Positions 53,343 through 64,000 of a stretch of DNA of 64,000 nt are shown piece after piece. Every line of letters begins with the position of its first letter. Positions within the stretch are counted from its first letter, which is position 1. A program made the position numbers and the translations under genes. The DNA lies in contig OY804579.1 of assembly GCA_963680875.1 (NCBI GenBank), positions 33,279,804 to 33,343,803 of the forward strand, read 5' to 3'. This stretch comes from Bathymodiolus brooksi. Lineage: Eukaryota > Mollusca > Bivalvia > Mytilida > Modiolidae. Under the pieces are notes generated by a model. The model was not told the origin of the DNA, searched no databases, and saw nothing but the letters and a program-made list of their open reading frames with translations.

Positions 53343-54285
53343 TAATGGTGAGAGATGATTGTTTGTTTGTTGATGGTAATGGTGAGAGATGATTGTTTGT
53401 TTGTTGATGGTAATGGTGAGAGATGATTGTTTGTTTGTTGATGGTAATGGTGAGAGATGTTTGTTTGTTGATGGTAATGGTGGGAGATGATTGTTTGTTT
53501 GTTGATGGTAATGGTGAGAGATGATTGTTTATTTGTTGATGGTAGTGGTGAGAGATGATTGTTTGTTTGTTGATGGTGAGAGATGATTGTTTGTTTGTTG
53601 ATGATAATGGTGAGAGATGACTGTTTGTTGATGGTAATGGTGGGAGATGATTGTTTGTTTGTTGATGGTAATGGTGAGAGATGATTGTTTGTTTGTTGAT
53701 GGTAGTGGTGAGAGATGATTGTTTGTTTGTTGATGGTGAGAGATGATTGTTTGTTTGTTGATGGTAATGGTGAGAGATGTTTGTTTGTTGATGGTAATGG
53801 TGGGAGATGATTGTTTGTTTGTTGATGGTAATGGTGAGAGATGATTGTTTGTTTGTTGATGGTAGTGTTGAGAGATGATTGTTTGTTTGTTGATGGTGAG
53901 AGGATTGTTTGTTAATGATGTTAATGGCGAGAGATGATTGTTTGTTTGTTGGTGGTAATGGTGAGAGATGATTGTTTGATTGTTGATGATACTGGTGAGA
54001 GATGACTGTTTGTTTGTTGATGGTAATGGTGAGAGTTGGTTGTTTGTTTGTTGATGTTAATGGTGAGAGATGATTGTTTATTTGTTGATGGTAATGGTGA
54101 GAGATGATTGTTTGTTTCTTGATGGTAATGGTGAGAGATGATTGTTTGTTTGTTGATGTTAATGGTGAGAGACGATTGTTTGTTTGTTGATGCTAATGGT
54201 GAGAGATGATTGTTTGTTGATGGTAATGGTGAGAGATGATTGTTTGTTTGTTGACGTTAATGGTGAGAGATGATTGTTTGTTTGT
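53343..54285. repeat. 1153-bp tandem duplication, second half
   Basis: This is the second copy, ending where GATGGTAATGG replaces the GATGTTAATGG of the first. It differs by AGTGTTGAGAG near 53865 and by losing the GAGAGAGG monomer after GATACT. The same two-copy arrangement recurs near 57457-59552, so the 1153-bp duplication predates the 5267-bp one. Confidence 0.75.
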
Positions 54286-54559
54286 TGATGGTAATGGTGA
54301 GAGATGATTGTTTGTTTGTTGATGGTAATGGTGAGAGATGATTGTTTGTTTGTTGATGGTAATGGTGAGATATGATTGTTTGTTTGTTTGTTGATGGTAG
54401 TGGTGAGAGATGATTGTTTGTTGATTAATGGTGAGAGATGATTGTTTGTTTGTTAATGTTAATGGTGAGAGATGATTGTTTGCTTGTTAATGGTAATGGT
54501 GAGATTTGATTGTTTGTTTGTTGATGCTAATGGTGAGAGATGATTGTTTGTTTATTGAT

Positions 54560-55807
54560 GTTAATGGTGAGAGATGATTGTTTGTTTGTTGATGGTAATG
54601 GTGACAGATGATTATTTGTTTGTTGATGGTAATGGTGAGAGATGACTGTTTGTTTGTTGATAGTATTGGTAAGAGATGATTGTTTGTTTGTTGATGTTAA
54701 TGGTGAGAGATGATTGTTTGTTTGTTGATGGTAGTGTTGAAAGATGATTTTTGTTTGTTGATGGTAATGGTGAGAGATGATTGTTTGTTTGTTGATGGTA
54801 ATGGTGAGAGATGAGTGTTTGTTTGTTGATGGTGATGGTGAGATGATTGTTTGTTAATGATGTTAATGGCGAGAGATGATTGTTTGTTTCTTGGTGGTAA
54901 TGGTGAGAGATGATTGTTTGTTTGTTGATGGTAATGGTGAGAGATGATTGTTTGTTTGTTGGTGGTAATGGTGAGAGATGATTGTATGTTTGTTGATGGT
55001 GATGGTGAGAGGATTGTTTGTTAATGATGTTAATGGTGAGTGATGATTGTTTGTTTGTTGATGGTAATGGCGAGAGATGATTGTTTGTTTGTTGGTGGTA
55101 ATGGTGAGAGATGATTGTTTGTTTATTGATGTTAATGGTGAGAGATGGTTGTTTGTTTGTTGATGTTAATGGTGAGATATGATTGTTTGTTTGTTGATGG
55201 TAATGGTGAGAGATTACTGTTTGTTTTTTGATGGTAATGGTGAGAGATGATTGTTTGTTTGTTGATGGTAATGGTGAGAGATGATTGTTTGTTTGTTGAT
55301 GTTAATGGTGAGATATGATTGTTTGTTTGTTGATGGTAATGGTGAGATATTACTGTTTGTTTTTTGATGGTAATGGTGAGAGATGATTGTTTGTTTGTTG
55401 ATGATAATGGTGAGAGATGACTGTTTGTTTGTTGATGGTAATGGTGAGATTGATTGATTGGTAATGGTGAGAGATGATTGTTTGTTTGTTGATGCTAATG
55501 GTGAGAGATGATTTTTTGTTTGTTGATGGTAATGGTGAGAGATGATTGTTTGCTTGTTGATGGTAATGGTGAGATATGACTGATTGTTTGTTGATGGTAA
55601 TGGTGAGAGATGACTGTTTGTTTGTTGATGGTAATGGTGAGAGATGATTGTTTGTTTGTTGATGGTAATGGTGAGAGATGATTGTTTGTTTGTTGATGGT
55701 AATGGTTAGAGATGATGGTTTGTTTGTTGATGGTGACAGATGATTGCTTGCTTGTTGATGATAATGGTGAGAGATGATTGTTTGTTTGTTGATGGTAATG
55801 GTGAGAG
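54560..55807. repeat. Array 2 segment shared by three copies
   Basis: It matches about 42158-43405 (offset 12402) and about 59663-60910 (offset 5103). The GAGATTGATTGATTGG variant at 43044, 55446 and 60549 and the GTATGTTTG variant near 42572, 54974 and 60077 tie the three together. At 55808 it switches to GAGAGATTATTG and joins the 5267-offset family. This is a clear recombination-type breakpoint. Confidence 0.8.
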
Positions 55808-58800
55808 ATTATTGTTTGTTTGTTGATGGTAATGGTGAAATTGATTGATTGGTAATGGTGAGAGATGATTGTTTGTTTGTTGATGCTAATGGTGAGAGAT
55901 GATATTTTGTTTGTTGATGGTAATAGTGAGAGATGATTGTTTGCTTGTTGATGGTAATGGTGAGATATGACTGTTTGTTTGTTGATGGTAATGGTGAGAG
56001 ATGACTGTTTGTTTGTTGATGGTAATGGTGAGAGATGATTGTTTGTTTGTTGATGGTAATGGTGAGAGATGATTGTTTGTTTGTTGATGTTAATGGTGAG
56101 AGACGATTGTTTGTTTGTTGATGCTAATGGTGAGGGATGATTGTTTGTTGATGGTAATGGTGAGAGATGATTGTTTGTTTGTTGACGTTAATGGTGAGAG
56201 ATGATTGTTTGTTTGTTGATGGTAATGGTGAGAGATGATTGTTTGTTTGTTGATGGTAATGGTGAGAGATAATTGTTTGTTTGTTGACGTTAATGGTGAG
56301 AGATGATTGTTTGTTTGTTGATGGTAATGGTGAGAGATGACTGTTTCTTTGTTGACGTTAATGGTGAGAGATGATTGTTAATTTGTTGATGGTAATGGTG
56401 AGAGATGACTGTTTGTTTTTTGATGGTAATGGTGAGAGATGATTGTTTGTTTGTTGATGGTAATGGTGTGAGTTGGTTGTTTGTTTGTTGATGTTAATGG
56501 TGAGAGATGATTGTTTGTTTGTTGATGGTAATGGTGAAAGATGATTGTTTGTTTGTTGATGGTAATGGTGAGAGATGATTGTTTGTTTGTTGATGGTAAT
56601 GGTGAGAGATGATTGTTTGTTTGTTGATGGTGATGGTGAGAGGATTGTTTGTTAATGATGTTAATGGCGAGAGATGATTGTTTGTTTCTTGGTGGTAATG
56701 GTGAGAGATGATTGTTTGTTCGTTGATGTTAATGGTGAGAGATGATTGTTTGTTTGTTGATGGTAATGGTGAGAGATGATTGTTTGTTTGTTGATGGTAA
56801 TGGTGAGAGATGATTGTTTGTTTGTTGATGTTAATGGTGAGAGATGATTGTTTGTTTGTTGATGGTAATGGCGAGAGATGATTGTTTGTTTGTTGGTGGT
56901 AATGGTGAGAGATGATTGTTTGTTTATTGATGTTAATGGTGAGAGATGATTGTTTGTTTGTTGATGTTAATGGTGAGAGATGATTGTTTGTTGATGTTAA
57001 TGTTGAGAGATGTTTGTTTGGTTGTTGCTGTTAATGGTGAGATATGATTGTTTGTTTGTTGATGTTAATGGTGAGAGATGATTGTTTGTTTGTTGATGGT
57101 AATGGTGAGAGATTACGGTTTGTTTTTTGATGGTAATGGTGAGAGATGATTGTTTGTTTGTTGATGATAATGGTGAGAAATGACTGTTTGTTTGTTGATG
57201 GTAATGGTGAGATTGATTGATTGGTAATGGTGAGAGATGATTGTTTGTTTGTTGATGCTAATGGTGAGAGATGATTTTTTGTTTGTTGATGGTAATGGTG
57301 AGAGATGATTGTTTGTTTGTTGATGGTAATGGTGAGAGATGACTGTTTGTTTGTTGATGGTAATGGTGAGAGATGACTGTTTGTTTGTTGATGGTAATGG
57401 TGAGAGATGATTGTTTGTTTGTTGATGGCGAGAGATGATTGTTTGTTTGTTGATAATAATGGTGAGAGATGATTGTTTGTTTGTTGATGGTAATGGTGAG
57501 AGATGATTGTTTGTTTGTTGATGGTAATGGTGAGAGATGATTGTTTGTTTGTTGATGGTAATGGTGAGAGATGTTTGTTTGTTGATGGTAATGGTGGGAG
57601 ATGATTGTTTGTTTGTTGATGGTAATGGTGAGAGATGATTGTTTATTTGTTGATGGTAGTGGTGAGAGATGATTGTTTGTTTGTTGATGGTGAGAGATGA
57701 TTGTTTGTTTGTTGATGATAATGGTGAGAGATGACTGTTTGTTGATGGTAATGGTGGGAGATGATTGTTTGTTTGTTGATGGTAATGGTGAGAGATGATT
57801 GTTTGTTTGTTGATGGTAGTGGTGAGAGATGATTGTTTGTTTGTTGATGGTGAGAGATGATTGTTTGTTTGTTGATGGTAATGGTGAGAGATGTTTGTTT
57901 GTTGATGGTAATGGTGGGAGATGATTGTTTGTTTGTTGATGGTAATGGTGAGAGATGATTGTTTGTTTGTTGATGGTAGTGGTGAGAGATGATTGTTTGT
58001 TTGTTGATGGTGAGAGGATTGTTTGTTAATGATGTTAATGGCGAGAGATGATTGTTTGTTTGTTGGTGGTAATGGTGAGAGATGATTGTTTGATTGTTGA
58101 TGATACTGGTGAGAGAGGATTGTTTGTTTGTTGATGGTAATGGTGAGAGATGACTGTTTGTTTGTTGATGGTAATGGTGAGAGTTGGTTGTTTGTTTGTT
58201 GATGTTAATGGTGAGAGATGATTGTTTATTTGTTGATGGTAATGGTGAGAGATGATTGTTTGTTTCTTGATGGTAATGGTGAGAGATGATTGTTTGTTTG
58301 TTGATGTTAATGGTGAGAGACGATTGTTTGTTTGTTGATGCTAATGGTGAGAGATGATTGTTTGTTGATGGTAATGGTGAGAGATGATTGTTTGTTTGTT
58401 GACGTTAATGGTGAGAGATGATTGTTTGTTTGTTGATGTTAATGGTGAGAGATGATTGTTTATTTGTTGATGGTAATGGTGAGAGATGATTTATTGTTTG
58501 TTGATGGTAATGGTGAGAGATGATTGTTTGTTTGTTGATGGTAATGGTGAGAGATGACTGTTTGTTTGTTGATGGTAATGGTGAGAGATGACTGTTTGTT
58601 TGTTGATGGTAATGGTGAGAGATGATTGTTTGTTTGTTGATGGTAATGGTGAGAGATGATTGTTTGTTTGTTGATGGTAATGGTGAGAGATGATTGTTTG
58701 TTTGTTGATGGTAATGGTGAGAGATGTTTGTTTGTTGATGGTAATGGTGGGAGATGATTGTTTGTTTGTTGATGGTAATGGTGAGAGATGATTGTTTATT

Positions 58801-59659
58801 TGTTGATGGTAGTGGTGAGAGATGATTGTTTGTTTGTTGATGGTGAGAGATGATTGTTTGTTTGTTGATGATAATGGTGAGAGATGACTGTTTGTTGATG
58901 GTAATGGTGGGAGATGATTGTTTGTTTGTTGATGGTAATGGTGAGAGATGATTGTTTGTTTGTTGATGGTAGTGGTGAGAGATGATTGTTTGTTTGTTGA
59001 TGGTGAGAGATGATTGTTTGTTTGTTGATGGTAATGGTGAGAGATGTTTGTTTGTTGATGGTAATGGTGGGAGATGATTGTTTGTTTGTTGATGGTAATG
59101 GTGAGAGATGATTGTTTGTTTGTTGATGGTAGTGTTGAGAGATGATTGTTTGTTTGTTGATGGTGAGAGGATTGTTTGTTAATGATGTTAATGGCGAGAG
59201 ATGATTGTTTGTTTGTTGGTGGTAATGGTGAGAGATGATTGTTTGATTGTTGATGATACTGGTGAGCGATGACTGTTTGTTTGTTGATGGTAATGGTGAG
59301 AGTTGGTTGTTTGTTTGTTGATGTTAATGGTGAGAGATGATTGTTTATTTGTTGATGGTAATGGTGAGAGATGATTGTTTGTTTCTTGATGGTAATGGTG
59401 AGAGATGATTGTTTGTTTGTTGATGTTAATGGTGAGAGACGATTGTTTGTTTGTTGATGCTAATGGTGAGAGATGATTGTTTGTTGATGGTAATGGTGAG
59501 AGATGATTGTTTGTTTGTTGACGTTAATGGTGAGAGATGATTGTTTGTTTGTTGATGGTAATGGTGAGAGATGATTGTTTGTTTGTTGATGGTAATGGTG
59601 AGAGATGATTGTTTGTTTGTTGATGGTAATGGTGAGATATGATTGTTTGTTTGTTTGTT
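55794..59659. repeat. Array 2 block duplicated at offset 5267, second copy
   Basis: This is the counterpart of 50527-54392 with the same nested 1153-bp duplication. Small private changes are GATGGCGAGAG near 57425 (GATGGTGAGAG in the other copy) and GGTGAGCGATG near 59260. It is followed directly by the 17.5-kb family copy at 59665. Confidence 0.83.
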
Positions 59660-59664
59660 GATGT

Positions 59665-62600
59665 TAATGGTGAGAGATGATTGTTTGTTTGTTGATGGTA
59701 ATGGTGACAGATGATTATTTGTTTGTTGATGGTAATGGTGAGAGATGACTGTTTGTTTGTTGATAGTATTGGTAAGAGATGATTGTTTGTTTGTTGATGT
59801 TAATGGTGAGAGATGATTGTTTGTTTGTTGATGGTAGTGTTGAAAGATGATTTTTGTTTGTTGATGGTAATGGTGAGAGATGATTGTTTGTTTGTTGATG
59901 GTAATGGTGAGAGATGAGTGTTTGTTTGTTGATGGTGATGGTGAGATGATTGTTTGTTAATGATGTTAATGGCGAGAGATGATTGTTTGTTTCTTGGTGG
60001 TAATGGTGAGAGATGATTGTTTGTTTGTTGATGGTAATGGTGAGAGATGATTGTTTGTTTGTTGGTGGTAATGGTGAGAGATGATTGTATGTTTGTTGAT
60101 GGTGATGGTGAGAGGATTGTTTGTTAATGATGTTAATGGTGAGTGATGATTGTTTGTTTGTTGATGGTAATGGCGAGAGATGATTGTTTGTTTGTTGGTG
60201 GTAATGGTGAGAGATGATTGTTTGTTTATTGATGTTAATGGTGAGAGATGGTTGTTTGTTTGTTGATGTTAATGGTGAGATATGATTGTTTGTTTGTTGA
60301 TGGTAATGGTGAGAGATTACTGTTTGTTTTTTGATGGTAATGGTGAGAGATGATTGTTTGTTTGTTGATGGTAATGGTGAGAGATGATTGTTTGTTTGTT
60401 GATGTTAATGGTGAGATATGATTGTTTGTTTGTTGATGGTAATGGTGAGATATTACTGTTTGTTTTTTGATGGTAATGGTGAGAGATGATTGTTTGTTTG
60501 TTGATGATAATGGTGAGAGATGACTGTTTGTTTGTTGATGGTAATGGTGAGATTGATTGATTGGTAATGGTGAGAGATGATTGTTTGTTTGTTGATGCTA
60601 ATGGTGAGAGATGATTTTTTGTTTGTTGATGGTAATGGTGAGAGATGATTGTTTGCTTGTTGATGGTAATGGTGAGATATGACTGATTGTTTGTTGATGG
60701 TAATGGTGAGAGATGACTGTTTGTTTGTTGATGGTAATGGTGAGAGATGATTGTTTGTTTGTTGATGGTAATGGTGAGAGATGATTGTTTGTTTGTTGAT
60801 GGTAATGGTTAGAGATGATGGTTTGTTTGTTGATGGTGACAGATGATTGCTTGCTTGTTGATGATAATGGTGAGAGATGATTGTTTGTTTGTTGATGGTA
60901 ATGGTGAGAGATGATTGTTTGTTTGTTGATGGTAATGGTGAGAGATGATTGCTTGTTTGTTGATGGTAATGGTAAGAGATGATTTTTTGTTTGTTGATGG
61001 TAATGGTGAGAGATGATTTTCTGTTTTTTAAGGGTAATGGTGAGAGATAATTGTTTGTTTGTTAATGGTAATGGTGAGAGATGATTGTGTGTTTGTTGAT
61101 GTTAATGGTGAGAGATGATTGTTTGTTTGTTGATGTTAATGATGAGAGATGATTGTTTGTTTGTTGATGGTAATGGTGAGAGATGATTGTTTGTTTGTTG
61201 ATGTTAATGGTGAGAGATAATTGTGTGTTTGTTGATGTTAATGGTGAGAGATGATTGGTTGTTTGTTGATGGTAAAGGTGAGAGATGATTGTTTGTTGAT
61301 GTTAATGGTGAGAGATGATTGTTTGTTTTTTTATGGCAATGGTGAGAGATGATTGTTTGTTTGTTGATGGTAATGGTGAGAGATGATTGTTTGTTTGTTG
61401 ATGGTAATGGTGAGAGATGATTGTTTATTTGTTGATGGTAATGGTGAGAGATGATTGTTTGTTTGTTGATGGTAATGGTGAGAGATGATTGTTTGTTTAT
61501 TGATGGTAATGGTGAGAGATGATTGTTTGTTTGTTGATGATAATGGTGAGAGATGATTGTTTGTTTGTTGATGGTGATGGTGAGAGGATTCTTTGTTTGT
61601 TGATGTTAATTGTGAGAGATGATTGTTTGTTTGTTGGTGGTAATGGTGAGAGAAGATTGTTTGTTTGTTGATGGTGAGAGATGAGTGTTTGTTTGTTGAT
61701 GTTAATGGTGAGAGATGATTGTTTGTTTGTTGATGGTAATGGTGAGAGATGATTGTTTGTTTGTTGATGGTAATGGTGAGAGATGATAGTTTGTTTGTTG
61801 ATGTTAATGGTGAGAGATGATTGCTTGTTTGTTGATGGTAATGGTGAGAGATGATTGTTTGTTTGTTGATGGTAATGGTGAGAGATGATTGCTTGTTAGT
61901 TGATGGTAATGGTGAGAGATGATATTTTGTTTGTTGATGGTAATGGTGAGAGATGATTGTTTGTTTGTTGATGTTAATGGTGAGAGATGATTGTTTGTTT
62001 GTTGATGATAATGGTGAGAGATGATTGTTTGTTTGTTGCTGTTGATGGTGAGAGGATTGTTTGTTAATGATGTTAATGGCGAGAGATGATTGTTTGTTTG
62101 TTGGTGGTAATGGTGAGAGATGATTGTTTGATTGTTGATGATACTGGTGAGAGAGGATTGTTTGTTTGTTGATGTTAATGGTGAGAGATGACTGTTTGTT
62201 TGTTGATGGTAATGGTGAGAGTTGGTTGTTTGTTTGTTGATGTTAATGGTGAGAGATGAATGTTTATTTGTTGATGGTAATGGTGAGAGATGATTGTTTG
62301 TTTGTTGATGGTAATGGTGAGAGATGATTGTTTGTTTGTTGATGTTAACGGTGAGAGACGATTGTTTGTTTGTTGATGCTAATGGTGAGAGATGATTGTT
62401 TGTTGATGGTAATGGTGAGAGATGATTGTTTGTTTGTTGACGTTAATGGTGAGAGATGATTGTTTGTTTGTTGATGGTAATGGTGAGAGATGATTGTTTG
62501 TTTGTTGATGGTAATGGTGAGAGATGATTGTTTGTTTGTTGACGTTAATGGTGAGAGATGATTGTTTGTTTGTTGATGATAATGGTGAGAGATGACTGTT

Positions 62601-64000
62601 TGTTGATGGTAATGGTGGGAGATGATTGTTTGTTTGTTGATGGTAATGGTGAGAGATGATTGTTTGTTTGTTGATGGTAGTGGTGAGAGATGATTGTTTG
62701 TTTGTTGATGGTGAGAGATGATTGTTTGTTTGTTGATGGTAATGGTGAGAGATGTTTGTTTGTTGATGGTAATGGTGGGAGATGATTGTTTGTTTGTTGA
62801 TGGTAATGGTGAGAGATGATTGTTTGTTTGTTGATGGTAGTGGTGAGAGATGATTGTTTGTTTGTTGATGGTGAGAGGATTGTTTGTTAATGATGTTAAT
62901 GGCGAGAGATGATTGTTTGTTTGTTGGTGGTAATGGTGAGAGATGATTGTTTGATTGTTGATGATACTGGTGAGAGAGGATTGTTTGTTTGTTGATGGTA
63001 ATGGTGAGAGATGACTGTTTGTTTGTTGATGTTAATGGTGAGAGATGATTGTTTGTTTGTTGATGTTAAGGGTGAGAGATGATTGTTTATTTGTTGATGG
63101 TAATGGTGAGAGATGATTGTTTGTTTCTTGATGGTAATGGTGAGAGATGATTGTTTGTTTGTTGATGTTAATGGTGAGAGACGATTGTTTGTTTGTTGAT
63201 GCTAATGGTGAGAGATGATTGTTTGTTGATGGTAATGGTGAGAGATGATTGTTTGTTTGTTGACGTTAATGGTGAGAGATGATTGTTTGTTTGTTGATGG
63301 TAATGGTGAGAGATGATTGTTTGTTTGTTGATGGTAATGGTGAGAGATGATTGTTTGTTTGTTGATGGTAATGTTGAGATATGATTGTTTGTTTGTTTGT
63401 TGATGGTAGTGGTGAGAGATGATTGTTTGTTGATTAATGGTGAGAGATGATTGTTTGTTTGTTAATGTTAATGGTGAGAGATGATTGTTTGCTTGTTAAT
63501 GGTAATGGTGAGATTTGATTGTTTGTTTGTTGATGGTAATGGTGAGAGATTATTGTTTGTTTATTGATGTTAATGGTGAGAGATGATTGTTTGTTTGTTG
63601 ATGGTAATGGTGACAGATGATTATTTGTTTGATGATGGTAATGGTGAGAGATGATTGTTTGTTTGTTGATGGTGATGGTGAGAGATGACTGTTTGTTTGT
63701 TGATGTTAATGGTGAGAGATGATTGTTTATTTTTGATGGTAATGGTGAAAGATGATTGTTTGTTTGTTGATGGTAATGGTGAGAGATGAGTGTTTGTTTG
63801 TTGCTGTTGATGGTGAGAGGATTGTTTGTTAATGATGTTAATGGCGAGAGATGATTGTTTGTTTGTTGGTGGTAATGGTGAGAGATGATTGTTTGATTGT
63901 TGATGATACTGGTGAGAGAGGATTGTTTGTTTGTTGATGGTAATGGTGAGAGATGACTGTTTGTTTGTTGATGGTAATGGTGAGAGTTGGTTGTTTGTTT
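59665..64000. repeat. 17,505-bp HOR, second copy (cut by window end)
   Basis: This is the counterpart of 42160-46495. It starts just after a 38-bp monomer with an extra GTTT (near 59645), where similarity to the 5267-bp-offset family ends and similarity to the 42-kb family begins. GATACT spacing of 823 then 942 bp is reproduced exactly. Small differences include TGATGTTAATGG near 62170, where the first copy has TGATGGTAATGG. Confidence 0.86.

Larger units (their letters stand above)
50527..54392. repeat. Array 2 block duplicated at offset 5267, first copy
   Basis: It matches 55794-59659. Anchors are GAAATTGATTG (50570 and 55837), GTTCGTTG (51451 and 56718), GAGATTGATTG (51942 and 57209) and GATACT (52835/58102 and 53988/59255). 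The right edge is at a 38-bp monomer, after which this copy reads GATGGTAGTGG and the other GATGTTAATGG. It contains a nested 1153-bp tandem duplication. Confidence 0.83.
42115..64000. repeat. Array 2: same 34-bp monomer, distinct HOR family
   Basis: Continuous 34-bp monomers in the same orientation as array 1, running to the window edge. Diagnostic variants are GATGATACTGG (GATACT at 44635, 45458, 46400, 49519, 52835, 53988, 58102, 59255, 62140, 62963 and 63905) and TTAATGATGTTAATGGCGAG in place of the array 1 form. Other recurrent variants are TTTTAAGGGTAATGG (about 43520, 48400 and 61025), GATAGTATTGGTAAGAG, and a 38-bp form with an extra GTTT (about 45885, 54375, 59645 and 63385). The longest period is 17,505 bp, with nested offsets of 4884, 5103, 5267, 12402 and 1153 bp. 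I see no gene, RNA or mobile element. The array is truncated by the window end. Confidence 0.97.

Noticed and set aside
1..64000. CRISPR-like array (regular short direct repeats)
   Set aside because: Monomers abut directly with no unique spacers, differ by point variants throughout, and have no leader or cas genes.
1..64000. Telomeric or subtelomeric repeat
   Set aside because: No runs of TTAGGG or related short telomere units were seen. G/T richness alone is not evidence of a telomere.
1..64000. G-quadruplex array
   Set aside because: Consensus G-runs are only GG. GGG appears in occasional variants (GGTGGGAG, TTAAGGGTG), so standard three-tetrad quadruplexes are not supported.
1..64000. 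Relation to primate satellites with a GGAAT or 171-bp unit
   Set aside because: The AATGG string occurs once per 34-bp monomer and not in tandem, and the monomer otherwise does not resemble those families. Sharing a pentamer is expected by chance.
1..64000. Transposon, tRNA, rRNA or unique gene island
   Set aside because: On reading through the window I found no break in the 34-bp register other than variant monomers and the N gap, so there is no room for such elements.

Overview
The window is one continuous block of tandemly repeated satellite (minisatellite-class) DNA. I see no gene, RNA gene, transposon or unique sequence. The basic monomer is 34 bp (a clean copy lies at 199-232). On the + strand it reads GTTTGTTTGTTG, then ATGGTAATGG, then TGAGAGATGATT. 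By length divided by period there are roughly 1,900 head-to-tail monomers, all in one orientation. The consensus has 12 G, 15 T, 7 A and no C, so the strands are extremely asymmetric. Nearly every C marks a variant monomer. The size, multi-level higher-order repeats (HORs) and a 200-N scaffold gap point to a eukaryotic chromosome assembly. I cannot name the lineage, and cannot tell whether the site is centromeric, pericentromeric or subtelomeric. No telomere repeat or flanking single-copy DNA is visible.

Array 1 (1-41914). Variant monomers, distinguished by point changes and by 4- or 6-bp length changes, occur in a fixed order and form HOR units. A marker (GATAGTAATGG) at 2988, 9414, 12424, 16546, 19464, 23621, 26390, 30614, 33532, 37689 and 40156 divides most of the array into alternating units of about 2.5-3.0 kb and 4.1-4.2 kb. 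Short plus long units make a period of about 7 kb. Two such pairs make a third level of about 14.07 kb, present as two tandem copies (about 11823-25788 and 25789-39925). The first 6.05 kb is also repeated at an exact 9436-bp offset (from 9437).

Gap (41915-42114). Exactly 200 N, a round number that does not fit the monomer phase, so it is probably a placeholder.

Array 2 (42115-64000). Same 34-bp monomer, but a diverged HOR family with its own diagnostic variants (GATGATACTGG; TTAATGATGTT where array 1 has TTAATGATGG). Its largest period is 17,505 bp (about 42160-46495 recurs at 59665-64000). It is built from smaller duplications with offsets of 4884, 5103, 5267, 12402 and 1153 bp.

The layout suggests repeated unequal exchange or amplification acting at several scales on one C-free monomer. 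The only long open frame without N (complement, 32127-32618) follows from the lack of C on the + strand and is not treated as a gene. All offsets were read by eye from shared variants; no alignment was run.
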